From: Psychrobacillus sp042944905 | Lineage (GTDB): Bacteria; Bacillota; Bacilli; Bacillales_A; Planococcaceae | Assembly (NCBI RefSeq): GCF_042944905.1 | Contig: NZ_CP168496.1 | Location: 3,410,001 to 3,474,000, forward strand | Direction: 5' to 3' | DNA length: 64,000 bases | Shown here: positions 38,091-47,602 of the stretch, piece by piece | Layout: the number at the start of each line of letters is the position of its first letter | How positions within the stretch are numbered: the first letter of the stretch is position 1 | The notes under the pieces: generated by a model | Told to the model about the DNA's origin: nothing | Databases searched by the model: none | Seen by the model: the letters and a program-made list of their open reading frames with translations, nothing else | Position numbers and translations under genes: made by a program

Positions 38091-39197
38091 TCATTCGCTA
38101 TATATTCTTGGAATTCTATTAGAGAGCATGCAGCAAATTTCATACGGTATTGTTTCCAATGTATTTGCCCACTCTTCTATTTTAATTTCCTCTGCTGCTT
38201 GTCTTCCTATTAGTACCACTTTTTCTCCAAGCGGTACTGGTTCATTGAGACGAATCATGCATTGATCCATACATATTCTCCCTACTATTGATACTCTTTT
38301 TCCTTTTACTAAAACATCTTGGTTATACAATTTGCGCAATAGACCGTCTGCATAACCAATCGGGAGTGTAGCAATCCATTCATCAGCTTCTGCCTTGTAT
38401 TTTGCCCCATAACCAATCGGAGTACCTTTCTCCACCTTTTTAACTTGCACTACTTCAGTTTCTAAAGAAAGTGCTTCTTCTAAAGGAAAAGGAAGATTTT
38501 CACTCAAAAAAGGAGAGGGAGCAATTCCATACATGGAAATACCAAAACGCACGGCGTCCCAATACTGAGTGGGATACCTTAGAACAGCAGCACTATTCGA
38601 AGTATGTACAATTGGTGGCTTTACTTCGAATAATGCAAGTAATCGTTCAAATCTCTCTGCTTGTTCATCAAAGTGTTCTCGTTCCTCTTCATCAGCTGTC
38701 GAAAAATGTGTAAATACACCTGTTACTTGAATCCAGCTGTTCTGTTGAATAAAGATAAGTGCTTCTTTTAGTTCATTCTCTTTTACAAAACCGATTCTAC
38801 CCATTCCACTATCTATTTTTATATGAACTTTAAGTGGCCTTTTAAAATATTGAATAGCTTGAAGCCATTCAAGAGAATACGCTGTTAATGTTATATTTAG
38901 TTCAGAAGCTTTTTGTAAAAAGGAAGCTGGTGCCGCTCCAATAATGAGAATTTCAGCTGTAATTCCTGCATCCCTTATGCGAAGGGCTTCTTCCGGGGTT
39001 GCAACAGCTAATTGTGTGGCACCTGCGCTTAATGCGGCCTTTGCCACCTCTATATCACCATGACCGTAAGCATTTGCTTTTACTATTGCAATTATTTGTG
39101 TATGTGTTGGAAGCATTTGTCTTAAGTTTTGAATGTTTGATTTTATAGCTGTTAAGTTTATACGTACGAATGTTGGTCGGTAATATGTTTGTTGCAT
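38091..39197 (-). CDS. alr: Alanine racemase
   Basis: 368 residues. PLP-binding lysine Lys40 in IVKANAYGHG, the TIM-barrel core (KIDSGMGRIGF, VHTSNSAAVLRY, AVRFGISMYG) and the C-terminal beta domain with GYADGLLRKL and GRICMDQCMIRL. It interconverts L- and D-alanine for peptidoglycan, feeding Ddl and MurF encoded further along. ATG with GAGGGAAG site. 69 bases downstream of the ydcC gene. Confidence 0.97.
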   Translation of the reverse strand: MQQTYYRPTFVRINLTAIKSNIQNLRQMLPTHTQIIAIVKANAYGHGDIEVAKAALSAGATQLAVATPEEALRIRDAGITAEILIIGAAPASFLQKASELNITLTAYSLEWLQAIQYFKRPLKVHIKIDSGMGRIGFVKENELKEALIFIQQNSWIQVTGVFTHFSTADEEEREHFDEQAERFERLLALFEVKPPIVHTSNSAAVLRYPTQYWDAVRFGISMYGIAPSPFLSENLPFPLEEALSLETEVVQVKKVEKGTPIGYGAKYKAEADEWIATLPIGYADGLLRKLYNQDVLVKGKRVSIVGRICMDQCMIRLNEPVPLGEKVVLIGRQAAEEIKIEEWANTLETIPYEICCMLSNRIPRIYSE

Positions 39198-39266
39198 GGC
39201 GCTTCCCTCTTTTTCAGCATTTTGTACTTATTATCCTCCTCTTAGGAAGAAGTCGTCAATGCAAAA

Positions 39267-40286
39267 TCATTTCAACTCAGATACGGACATGGATGAGGCT
39301 ACTTCAATCATTTCTTCTTTTGTTAAAGAGGAGGAAGCAAGGAAAAAGGACATACCATCTTGTTCCCATGAGATAGATTGATCTGTAACTGCTCCAATAG
39401 CTACACCTAAATCTACAGGATCTCCTGGCGCAAATACTGGAATCGTTGTCGAAGTACTTTTCTCACTAAGCTGCTGAATAATTGTAAACTGTTTGTCACC
39501 ACTATAGGTTAGTATAACTCGTTTATCCCCTTCTACATTGAGCACTTTTTCATCTAATAAATGCAATTGATCCCACTGTACCATTGGATAGTGCGTCTCA
39601 AATGCCGGATTATCTATTTCTGCAGAAGCTTCAACTGTACCTTTATCCGTTTGTCCAGTAGGAGTTTGTTCAATTTGGAATTCTCCAGGCGCATGGACTT
39701 TTCCAATAGTCACTTGTTTAAATGTAACACGGATTTGCTCTTCTTTATTTTCGTTTAAGATGGAAACTTGAGTTGGTAATAATGTCTTTTTGTCGATATA
39801 AATTCTTTGAACCGGCAGCATGTTTTTGTGATTGTTACTTGTTTTCGTTTCAAACATGTATTTGCCGCCTTCTTCTTTAAATGTAGACGTTTTATCTTTT
39901 TTAATGTCTTGTGCAAGCGAACCGATTAAATAGGCTTGGCTATTTTCAGATGGCCATTTGCTTTGAAATTTATACGTTTTGTTTAGTGCAGGTGTTACTA
40001 CAAAAACACCTTCTTTGTTACGCATAATCATTTGTGTATTTTCGTCGTTCGTATCCGAAACTTTCACACGGTAAAAATCTGGTTTTGTGTGCCATACTTC
40101 CACTTGATAAACTTTCGGTTCTTGCCCCGTCATTATACTCATTTCCGCAGTCAACTCATACCCTTTCGTATCTACCCATTTGCTGCTCAACTTCTTTAAA
40201 ACGTCTTCTTTGGATTGGGCTCCACATGCAGAAAGTAACAGGATCATCGTTAATGCAAATAACCACTTAGCCAATCGGCTTTTCAA
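39267..40286 (-). CDS. ydcC: YdcC-family lipoprotein (LolA-like fold)
   Basis: 339 residues. TTG start five bases after AAAGGATGG; signal peptide with lipobox LSAC (Cys21). The rest is a beta-rich domain like LolA/RseB (MSIMTGQEPKVYQVEVWHTKPDFYRV, KTLLPTQVSILNENKEEQIRVTF), and a DUF-type C-terminal region ending in EEMIEVASSMS. In B. subtilis ydcC sits in the same place before alr and is sporulation-linked. Exact function unknown. Extracytoplasmic. Confidence 0.88.
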   Translation of the reverse strand: MKSRLAKWLFALTMILLLSACGAQSKEDVLKKLSSKWVDTKGYELTAEMSIMTGQEPKVYQVEVWHTKPDFYRVKVSDTNDENTQMIMRNKEGVFVVTPALNKTYKFQSKWPSENSQAYLIGSLAQDIKKDKTSTFKEEGGKYMFETKTSNNHKNMLPVQRIYIDKKTLLPTQVSILNENKEEQIRVTFKQVTIGKVHAPGEFQIEQTPTGQTDKGTVEASAEIDNPAFETHYPMVQWDQLHLLDEKVLNVEGDKRVILTYSGDKQFTIIQQLSEKSTSTTIPVFAPGDPVDLGVAIGAVTDQSISWEQDGMSFFLASSSLTKEEMIEVASSMSVSELK

Positions 40287-40344
40287 TCAGTCCATCCTTT
40301 CTATTATCACTGCGTTCATTCATTGTATGTAGGTGGACTACCGT

Positions 40345-40698
40345 TTATGATTGCAGAATTACTTGAGCTGCGGCATATTCTTTTGTATGTGTTATGGATA
40401 CGAAACCATTCACCTGCTCTCTTTTAAAGTATAGACTCGGCTTACCACTAGACTCCCGTATTATTTCGATATCTTGAAAGCTACATTCTTTGCCAATCCC
40501 TGTACCTCTTGCTTTTGCAAATGCTTCTTTCGCTGCGAAACGTCCTGCTAAAAATTCAATTTGTCTATACTCGGACAGTTCTCTCATCTGATCTATTTCT
40601 TGTATTGTTAAAATCCGTTCTTCAAATTTCTTCGTTTTAGTTTTTATAGAATTTATTCTATTCAACTCGGTGATATCTAATCCTATTCCAGTAATCAT
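40345..40698 (-). CDS. acpS: Holo-acyl-carrier-protein synthase
   Basis: 117 residues from the ATG seven bases after AAAGGAG. All AcpS motifs are present: GIGLDITELNRI at the N-terminus, RFAAKEAFAKARGTGIG (Mg and CoA binding) and VSITHTKEYAAAQVI near the end. It transfers phosphopantetheine from CoA to acyl carrier protein. It is 58 bases before ydcC, in the same order as B. subtilis. Confidence 0.97.
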   Translation of the reverse strand: MITGIGLDITELNRINSIKTKTKKFEERILTIQEIDQMRELSEYRQIEFLAGRFAAKEAFAKARGTGIGKECSFQDIEIIRESSGKPSLYFKREQVNGFVSITHTKEYAAAQVILQS

Positions 40699-40765
40699 GA
40701 AGTTTCTCCTTTCCAAATACCTCTAAAACAGGCTATACTATGAGTAGAAAATTTGAGGTGACGAT

Positions 40766-41386
40766 ATGTTTGTAAGAAGAGAAAACTTGAAACAATATAT
40801 TAAGCTTTATCCTATAGTATCCACATTGCTTGCATTAAATATTTTAATCTTTCTCTTAACATGCATTCCAGTTGTAGGAGTACATTTACGTAACTTAGGA
40901 ATTGGCTTTAATCTCCTCATTAGTGAAGGCGAGTATTGGCGTTTATTCACACCAATGTTTTTACATGCAGATTTCACGCACTTACTATTTAATATGTTTT
41001 CTTTGTATTTATTTGGTCCAGAGCTAGAACAACTAGCAGGAAAAGCCCGCTTTTTAACCATTTATCTTTTAGCTGGCTTAGTTGGAAACGTTGCGACTTA
41101 CCTACTTTTAGATTGGCGATATCAAAGCCTCGGTGCTAGTGGTGCAATTTATGGTATATTAGGAGCTTTTGGTGCTTTAGTTTATTATACGAGAAATTTC
41201 ATGCCTCAATTGAAACAAATTATTTTGCCAATTATCGTTATTGGTGTGGTAATGACATTCCTTCAGCCGAATATAAACGTTACTGCACATATATCTGGAC
41301 TAATAACAGGTTTTATTATTGGAATGATTTATTTCCACCCTAAACGAATCGCAGCATGGAAGAAGAAAAAGTTTAAAATAGTATGA
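40766..41386 (+). CDS. ydcA: Rhomboid-family intramembrane serine protease
   Basis: 206 residues, six membrane helices. Catalytic serine Ser125 in LGASGAIYG, catalytic histidine His175 in VTAHISG, and the HxxxN oxyanion motif H72LLFN76. Active residues are all present. It is divergent from acpS, as is ydcA in B. subtilis. Substrate unknown. GAGGTGA ribosome site. Confidence 0.93.
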   Translation: MFVRRENLKQYIKLYPIVSTLLALNILIFLLTCIPVVGVHLRNLGIGFNLLISEGEYWRLFTPMFLHADFTHLLFNMFSLYLFGPELEQLAGKARFLTIYLLAGLVGNVATYLLLDWRYQSLGASGAIYGILGAFGALVYYTRNFMPQLKQIILPIIVIGVVMTFLQPNINVTAHISGLITGFIIGMIYFHPKRIAAWKKKKFKIV

Positions 41387-41389
41387 AGG

Positions 41390-41422
41390 AAAGAACAGCT
41401 ATTAAACAATTGGCTGTTCTTT
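41390..41422. terminator. Bidirectional terminator between rhomboid gene and ydbT
   Basis: AAAGAACAGC and GCTGTTCTTT, a perfect 10-bp stem between converging genes; the ydbT stop codon lies inside it. Confidence 0.75.
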
Positions 41423-42913
41423 CTCCTTTTGTACCGTGTTTGACTTTGTAGGTTGATACCAATTTATTAGCCTTTCTGCGTCTGCTTTATCTAAATGAGG
41501 GACTATCGCAGTAGAACCACCCACTCCAGATTTTATCGTAGTGATAATCGAAGAAACGTTCTTTCTTTTTTGAAAAAAAGTCATCCTTTCCGTCATCGAT
41601 TGAATTCGCTTTTTTTCCATCCAAATAGTTACTTTACTTAAATTTCGATATCTCATCACTAAGTGCAGACCATTTACCGCATATCCCGCGGTTCTATGTT
41701 GCCACATCCCAAATATATAGCTTAGAGGCAGCAAGATTAATGATAGAAGGCCAAACGGATAAAAAAAGTAAATAACAGAAGCTGATACTGGAATAATCCA
41801 AAGAAAATCTAATCGATAGAAAAACTTTCTCGACCTTTTCGGAACAGGTATGAAGTTAGGTTCCAAATCAAGATCTAGAAAAATCTGTTCCAATACACAA
41901 TGGATCTTCGTTTTTTTTACTAAAGGAAGCAAACGAATTCTTTCATCTTTTTCTTCAAGGGAACCACCAGCACTATCGACTATAATTGACGCATAGCCAA
42001 TTAGCTGACGAAAAGGATTCTCTACGACTCTCACTCCTTGAATACGCGAAAGGGGAAGCGTTATTTTCTTCTTCTCTAAAAGTCCCCTCGTAATAACAAT
42101 CTCATTGTCCTCTATACTAATAGTAAAGTTATAGAAATTAATTAGCGTGAGAATAACAGACACTACCCAAGCAACCAATAATACAAAGAAAACTCCAAGT
42201 ACTATTATTAGTGCTCCAAATCGAATGAACACAACGATTTCATCATATATCATTTCATATGGAATAATATTAGAAAACTGCGCCGCAAAAACGGCAAGAC
42301 CTGAGAAAAACACACCCACTCCACCTGATGTACTTGCTAACACAATTAAATCTTTTATTGACATCGTAAAGATTGGTCGAGCTTCTTCCGTTAGAACTAC
42401 TTCGTGCTGTATTGCTTCATTTAATTCAACTGATTGCTTGCTTTTCGTTTGTATCATTTCTCTTTTTATTTGCTCTGCTGCATCTTTCGTAATTGCCGTT
42501 AATACCGCATCCGCTTCTTTTGTTGGCCCGCCTCCCGCTGTTTCTACTTTTACTTTAACGAGTCCGAACGGTCTATGAAAGATGCCCTCTGTATAGTTTA
42601 AACTTTGAATCCGTTCAAAAGGAATATACCTCATTTTCTTTACAAACAAACCATATTCAATACGCAGCTCTCCTTCTTCAAACCAGTATCTGAATCTTTT
42701 CCATTTAACGATTCCACTCACAAGTAGAAAGATAAGGACGACAGCATAAATACTATAGGTAATAAACGAAGGCCAACCATCGGAGTCCCTGCTTCCTCCA
42801 AAACCATTTACTGTAACTACGACTATAAAAGGCAAGATCATATCTTTTAATACTTTTATAAAGTTTATAATTGCTGAAATAGGATGTAACTTGTACTTTT
42901 CGTTAAACATCAT
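41402..42913 (-). CDS. ydbT: YdbT-like multi-PH-domain membrane protein
   Basis: 503 residues with repeated bPH_2-type modules separated by membrane helices. Each module shows the MRYIPFERIQSLNYTEGIFHRPFG or KKITLPLSRIQGVRVVENPFRQ signature (at about 90, 290 and 410). Helical pairs at about 15-60, 185-265 and 365-395. Overlaps ydbS by 11 bases, forming a conserved two-gene unit. In B. subtilis ydbS/ydbT mutants are linked to resistance to antimicrobial peptides such as those made by Bacillus velezensis; the mechanism is unknown. Confidence 0.9.
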   Translation of the reverse strand: MMFNEKYKLHPISAIINFIKVLKDMILPFIVVVTVNGFGGSRDSDGWPSFITYSIYAVVLIFLLVSGIVKWKRFRYWFEEGELRIEYGLFVKKMRYIPFERIQSLNYTEGIFHRPFGLVKVKVETAGGGPTKEADAVLTAITKDAAEQIKREMIQTKSKQSVELNEAIQHEVVLTEEARPIFTMSIKDLIVLASTSGGVGVFFSGLAVFAAQFSNIIPYEMIYDEIVVFIRFGALIIVLGVFFVLLVAWVVSVILTLINFYNFTISIEDNEIVITRGLLEKKKITLPLSRIQGVRVVENPFRQLIGYASIIVDSAGGSLEEKDERIRLLPLVKKTKIHCVLEQIFLDLDLEPNFIPVPKRSRKFFYRLDFLWIIPVSASVIYFFYPFGLLSLILLPLSYIFGMWQHRTAGYAVNGLHLVMRYRNLSKVTIWMEKKRIQSMTERMTFFQKRKNVSSIITTIKSGVGGSTAIVPHLDKADAERLINWYQPTKSNTVQKEKEQPIV

Positions 42914-43382
42914 CTTCGGCCACCCTTGCTAGCACAGATATTCTCCCTCTCAGTTCATCTGCTTCTGCCGTCAAAAGTGCTGGAATAATATGATTCGTAG
43001 CTGCTGTAGAAATGGTAATAGATGCTAAATCGTATTTTCGCAATATTGGTCCTTGCTCTGTATCGACATGTTGAACGCGAACCATGGGAACTAAAGTTCT
43101 TTTTACAACAAATAAACCGTGTTGTAATTCAATCTCTTGTTCTCGAACTTCGTATCTCCATCGCATCCATCTAACTTTTGGAAATAAATAAATTAAAAAG
43201 TATGCCATTAACAGGATAACTACCCCAACAACTATGTATACCCACAAAAAATTTCCAATGAAATAATTAATGACACTTGCCCCTATTCCACTTACCACTA
43301 CAATGAGTGTTTGAAAGACCCCATATATTCTCCACACTCGTAATCCTTTTTCAGATATTCGATTAATTGGTTCGATTCTCAT
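42903..43382 (-). CDS. ydbS: YdbS-like PH-domain membrane protein
   Basis: 159 residues from the ATG at 43382 (GGAAGGGGTG site upstream), equal in length to B. subtilis YdbS. Two membrane helices (about 20-70), then one bPH_2 module (VREQEIELQHGLFVVKRTLVPMVRVQHVDTEQGPILR). Partner of the adjacent YdbT; both probably act together at the membrane. Confidence 0.9.
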   Translation of the reverse strand: MRIEPINRISEKGLRVWRIYGVFQTLIVVVSGIGASVINYFIGNFLWVYIVVGVVILLMAYFLIYLFPKVRWMRWRYEVREQEIELQHGLFVVKRTLVPMVRVQHVDTEQGPILRKYDLASITISTAATNHIIPALLTAEADELRGRISVLARVAEDDV

Positions 43383-43523
43383 TTTAAACACCCCTTCCCT
43401 AGTCATTGTATACGATTTTCAACCGGAAATGTTTCAAACTAGGTAGGATTCTTAGACGCTATCCAATTTTTCCAACACCTTATCCATTTAAGTTTGCTTA
43501 TCATCCGATCACCACAATTAAAA

Positions 43524-43561
43524 AAAGGATGAATCCATACAAAATGTAGGATTCATCCTTT
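43524..43561 (-). terminator. Terminator of cshA
   Basis: AAAGGATGAATCC and GGATTCATCCTTT, a perfect 13-bp stem followed by T7 on the minus strand. Confidence 0.93.
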
Positions 43562-43573
43562 GGAATTGTGCTA

Positions 43574-45142
43574 TTAGTTTTCGCTACGTGTTGAGCGAGT
43601 TCTTGTACTGCGTTGTGTAGAACCGTCACGTGGACCACTGCTGCGACGTGCGCCACCGCTACTTGGACGAGAACCGCCACCACCACTTGAACGTGGAGCT
43701 CCGCCACGATCGCTACTTCCGCGACCTGCTGATGAACTACGTCCGCCACCGCTGCTACGGTTACCTTTGTAACCACCGCCGCCGCTGCGTCCGCCGCCGC
43801 CACCACTACGTTCTCTACGAGCTGGTAATGGGCGTTCTTCAGAAAGAGAGATTGGTGTATCATCTGGCTCTTTCGTCATTGATTTTAAAGCTGCAGCAAT
43901 TACATCTACTGCTTCAAATTTTCCAAGCATTTCCGCAGCTAATGTGCGATAATCACCTAAATCATTTTTGTTTACAATTTCAGAAAGAGTGTCAATTGCT
44001 ACACGTTGCTGACCAACTAACGCCTCATCTGAACTAGGTGGAAGAAGTACAGTCATACGTTTTTTCGTCGTATCTTCTACAATACGTAAGTAACCCATTT
44101 CTCTTGGTGTTACAAAAGTTACAGCGATACCACTTTTACCTGCGCGTCCTGTACGACCGATACGGTGAACATAGCTTTCAGGGTCTTGCGGAATATCAAA
44201 GTTGTACACATGCGTTACGCCAGAAATATCTAATCCACGTGCTGCTACATCTGTTGCAACAAGGATATCAATTTTATTTGATTTGAATTGTTTTAATACT
44301 GACATACGTTTCGCTTGACTTAAATCACCGTGAATTCCTTCTGCTAAGTAACCACGAATGCTTAAAGCATGTGCCAATTCGTCTACACGACGTTTTGTAC
44401 GACCAAAAATAATTGCAAGTTCTGGTTGATGCACATTTAATATTCTAGAAAGAACATCAAATTTTTCACGATCAGTAGCTTTTACATAGAATTGTTCAAT
44501 ATTTTCAACAGTCATTTCTTTTGACTTGATTTTTACTTCAACTGGATCTTTCATGAATCTTTCAGCAATTTTACGAATAGGTCCTGGCATAGTAGCAGAG
44601 AACAATAATGTTTGACGTTCAGCAGGAACACTTTCTAAAATTGTGTTGATATCTTCAATGAATCCCATGTTAAGCATTTCATCAGCTTCGTCTAAGATAA
44701 GTGTTTGCACTTGATCAAGCTTCAATGTACGACGGTTGATATGGTCTAGAATACGGCCAGGTGTACCAACAATTACTTGAGGTTTATTTTTTAGTGCACG
44801 GATTTGACGACCAATTTCTTGTCCACCGTAAACAGATAATAGACGAACCTTTTTGTCATATCCTAATTTATAAAGCTCTTCCGAAACTTGAATTGCAAGT
44901 TCACGTGTTGGAGCGATGATTAACGCTTGAATGTTCGGGTTTTTTGTATCAATTTTTTCAATCATAGGGATACCAAAAGCTGCAGTTTTACCTGTACCTG
45001 TCTGTGCTTGACCAATAACATCACGGCCACCCATAGCATGTGTAATAGTACCTTCTTGGATTGGTGTTGCTTCTTCAAAACCCATACGTTGAACGGATTT
45101 TAGTGTAGAAGCGCTAATATTTAATTCTGAAAAATTTGTCAA
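43574..45142 (-). CDS. cshA: DEAD-box RNA helicase CshA
   Basis: 522 residues. The start is the TTG nine bases after AAAGGAG, giving LTNFSELNISASTLK; no ribosome site fits an upstream start. Q motif GFEEATPIQ, motif I AQTGTGKT (46-53), motif II DEAD, motif III SAT, motif VI HRIGRTGRAG. The C-terminal ~80 residues are low-complexity Gly/Ser/Arg repeats typical of an RNA-binding tail. In B. subtilis CshA associates with RNase Y and the degradosome and helps ribosome assembly in the cold. Its leader is long (see the entry upstream). Confidence 0.95.
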   Translation of the reverse strand: MTNFSELNISASTLKSVQRMGFEEATPIQEGTITHAMGGRDVIGQAQTGTGKTAAFGIPMIEKIDTKNPNIQALIIAPTRELAIQVSEELYKLGYDKKVRLLSVYGGQEIGRQIRALKNKPQVIVGTPGRILDHINRRTLKLDQVQTLILDEADEMLNMGFIEDINTILESVPAERQTLLFSATMPGPIRKIAERFMKDPVEVKIKSKEMTVENIEQFYVKATDREKFDVLSRILNVHQPELAIIFGRTKRRVDELAHALSIRGYLAEGIHGDLSQAKRMSVLKQFKSNKIDILVATDVAARGLDISGVTHVYNFDIPQDPESYVHRIGRTGRAGKSGIAVTFVTPREMGYLRIVEDTTKKRMTVLLPPSSDEALVGQQRVAIDTLSEIVNKNDLGDYRTLAAEMLGKFEAVDVIAAALKSMTKEPDDTPISLSEERPLPARRERSGGGGGRSGGGGYKGNRSSGGGRSSSAGRGSSDRGGAPRSSGGGGSRPSSGGARRSSGPRDGSTQRSTRTRSTRSEN

Positions 45143-45360
45143 AATTTTAATCTCCTTTTTGTTCTGTTTTGACAAATGGTTACATTTTCAGATGAAATTG
45201 CGGCAAATTCGAGCCTATACGAGGAACGTTTCCGTTACTTAAAATTCTCTGTGGTTTACAGTTCAGAGGGGTCTTATATAAAGGGAAAGCCCGGTCTTTT
45301 GCCGAGCGGTTCGTTAAAAAGGGGCTTCATACCCAACGATTTCAACAAACCGTTATGTTC
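45143..45360 (-). promoter_or_regulatory. Long cshA 5' leader region
   Basis: Over 200 bases separate cshA from the esterase terminator. The minus strand has G/C-rich patches (AAGCCCCTTTTTAACGAACC, GACCGGGC, GACCCCTC) unlike the surrounding AT-rich spacer, which suggests a structured leader. No promoter or known riboswitch class is recognised. Confidence 0.35.
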
Positions 45361-45370
45361 AAAAAAAAGT

Positions 45371-45394
45371 ACTCTTCAATAATTGCTGAAGAGT
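45371..45394 (-). terminator. Terminator of the ddl-murF-esterase unit
   Basis: ACTCTTCA and TGAAGAGT form an 8-bp stem, followed by ACTTTTTTTT on the minus strand. Confidence 0.85.
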
Positions 45395-45494
45395 CTTCAC
45401 ACAAAATGTATCCATTGCTCTAAACGTAGTATAGCATGCCTTATAATCAGTTGCAATCAATTAGTAACTGTTGTAATTGTTAGTTAATTACTCA

Positions 45495-46199
45495 CTATCC
45501 TTTCTCTTCTTTTTCTTTTAAAAATTGAAGTGCTTTATTAAACCAATCTTTACAATCCTCGCTATAACAAATATGGTGCTTGCCAGTCTCAGAATAGATC
45601 AACTCTTTTTTCTCGTTGTCCATTTGGTTAAATAGAAACTGAGCTGTCGTATAGGGAACAATACCATCTTTTTTCCCTTGAACTAAACAGACTGGTATTG
45701 TAATTTGACCATAATAAGGTTCAACTATACGTACTAATCGCATAAATTCAAAAGCGGCTTGTATGGGAGTAGACTTCCACTTATCTCTATATAACTGGTA
45801 CAACTGGTTATCTTCTAACTTTCCAGCCATTGCTTCTTTTGCTATTTCACGAATATCTTGCAGTAGTTGCGTCGGATAAATGTATTTCGCAGCTGCGCTT
45901 AATAAAACCAGTTTACAAATTGGATAACGATTAGCTAAATATAGTGCAATTACACCACCCATTGAAAATCCAATTACATATACTTGCTCTACATCTTTTT
46001 GAAGCTGTCTCAGTGTTTGTTCTGCCGCCATCATCCAATTTTCGGCAGACAATTTGTTAAGGGAAAGTATTTCCCCATGTCCAGGTAGTGTTGGGACAAC
46101 TATTTTCCAGTCTGTATTTACTTTTAAGAAATCTACAAATGGTTGTAGTTCATAGGGTCCACCGGTAAATCCGTGAATGCAAAGTACTCCTGTTTTCAT
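45495..46199 (-). CDS. Alpha/beta-hydrolase carboxylesterase
   Basis: 234 residues, Est30-like. Nucleophile Ser79 in VIGFSMGGVI, HGFTGGPYE near the N-terminus (oxyanion loop), the acid Asp in VQGKKDGIVPY, and the catalytic His in TGKHHICY. Cytosolic monoacylglycerol/carboxyl esterase type. It follows murF by 23 bases, so it is cotranscribed with ddl and murF, though a role in wall synthesis is not implied. ATG with GGGAGGG site. Confidence 0.88.
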   Translation of the reverse strand: MKTGVLCIHGFTGGPYELQPFVDFLKVNTDWKIVVPTLPGHGEILSLNKLSAENWMMAAEQTLRQLQKDVEQVYVIGFSMGGVIALYLANRYPICKLVLLSAAAKYIYPTQLLQDIREIAKEAMAGKLEDNQLYQLYRDKWKSTPIQAAFEFMRLVRIVEPYYGQITIPVCLVQGKKDGIVPYTTAQFLFNQMDNEKKELIYSETGKHHICYSEDCKDWFNKALQFLKEKEEKG

Positions 46200-46222
46200 G
46201 CTGTCCCTCCCATTACCTCCTC

Positions 46223-47602
46223 TTATTTTCGGAAAGGTTCAATTACTTTCTCTAACTTCATACCTCTAGAGCCTTTTACTAAAACAATCGAGTGTTTATC
46301 AATATGCTTTTCTAAAAATAAAATTAGTTCTTCATAATTATTTTCAACCCATATAATACTATCTTGATTAAACTTCCCTGCTAATTGATCGTGTAACCAT
46401 TTCATTCTTGGCCCAAACAAACATACCCCCGCAAATGCCGCATTTGAAATAGATGAACTTATCTCTTCATGGTATTGCTTTTCATTTTCACCAAGCTCTA
46501 ACATATCTCCAAGTACGAGCCATTTATTAGATTTAATCGTTGACTTTTCCACAAAAGAGATAGCTGCCCGCATCGAGGTGGGGGCGGCATTGTATGCATC
46601 ATTGATAAAAATTGCGCCATTTTCCGCTTCTACAACTTGCATACGCATTTCTGTTAACACAATATACTTCAATGATTCACGTATTTGTTCTGCTGTTAAC
46701 CCGACTGCTTTCCCAATTAATAGAGCTGCAAGCGTGTTTTTCACCTGGTGCTCTCCTAGAATTGGAATAGACATTTCTTCCTTTAATTCACCTTCTACAC
46801 AAAAAGTACTACCTTGTTTCGTAAAGGTCACTTCGGCAATACGCAAATCATTTTGTTCCCCCACACCAAATGATTTTGTATTTATGGAAGGAACTCTTTC
46901 CACGAATGATCGTAGCAACGGTTCATCTCCATCATAAAATAATTGTCCATTTTCATTTAAACCAGAAATTATTTCAAATTTTGCTTTTGCAATCCCTTCT
47001 CGAGAACCAAGATCTTGCATATGCGCTTCCCCGATATTTGTAATAACTGCAAAAGAAGGCTTTGCAAGATTGGATAGAAACTCTATTTCTCCAAAGGAGC
47101 TCATACCCATTTCCAACACAGCAAACTCTGTATCTTCTTCGAGCGAAAGTATCGTCAAAGGCATTCCTAATTCATTATTAAAATTTCCTTCTGTTTTTTT
47201 TACATTGAAATAAGGAGAAAGCATACCTGCTACTAAATCCTTTGTGGAGGTTTTTCCATTTGAACCTGTGATTCCGATGAAAATGGTCTTCAACTCCGCG
47301 CGATATGCAGCCGCCATTTGCTGTAGTGCTTTTTCTCCATTTTCTACGAACAAAAGAGGTACGTCCTTCGGTGGATTTGGTTCATCCTTTAACCAAAGCG
47401 ACGCTGCAGCTCCTTTATCAAAAGCATCTTGAACAAAATAATGGCCATTGACATTTTCTCCACGAAAAGGGATAAATATATCTCCCGGTTGCAATGTTCT
47501 TGTGTTTATTGAAACACCTGTTATAAGAGGATTTAACTCCGATAAAGCTTCTATCTTTAACCATTCTGCAAGTTCATTTAACCTTTTTTTCAACTTGGTC
47601 AC
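46223..47602 (-). CDS. murF: UDP-MurNAc-tripeptide--D-Ala-D-Ala ligase
   Basis: 459 residues. Mur ligase domains in order: N-terminal domain (SINTRTLQPGDIFIPFRG), central ATPase with GITGSNGKTSTKD (P-loop about 110-122) and EMGMSSFGEIEFL, and the C-terminal domain (VLGDMLELGENE, VLVKGSRGMKLE). It adds the D-Ala-D-Ala dipeptide made by Ddl to the peptidoglycan precursor. The GTG start overlaps the ddl stop by four bases, coupling the two consecutive enzymes. Confidence 0.97.
   Translation of the reverse strand: MTKLKKRLNELAEWLKIEALSELNPLITGVSINTRTLQPGDIFIPFRGENVNGHYFVQDAFDKGAAASLWLKDEPNPPKDVPLLFVENGEKALQQMAAAYRAELKTIFIGITGSNGKTSTKDLVAGMLSPYFNVKKTEGNFNNELGMPLTILSLEEDTEFAVLEMGMSSFGEIEFLSNLAKPSFAVITNIGEAHMQDLGSREGIAKAKFEIISGLNENGQLFYDGDEPLLRSFVERVPSINTKSFGVGEQNDLRIAEVTFTKQGSTFCVEGELKEEMSIPILGEHQVKNTLAALLIGKAVGLTAEQIRESLKYIVLTEMRMQVVEAENGAIFINDAYNAAPTSMRAAISFVEKSTIKSNKWLVLGDMLELGENEKQYHEEISSSISNAAFAGVCLFGPRMKWLHDQLAGKFNQDSIIWVENNYEELILFLEKHIDKHSIVLVKGSRGMKLEKVIEPFRK

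Noticed and set aside
43501..43863. A 120-codon Val/Ala-rich minus-strand frame
   Set aside because: Out-of-frame reading of the Gly/Ser/Arg-rich cshA tail.
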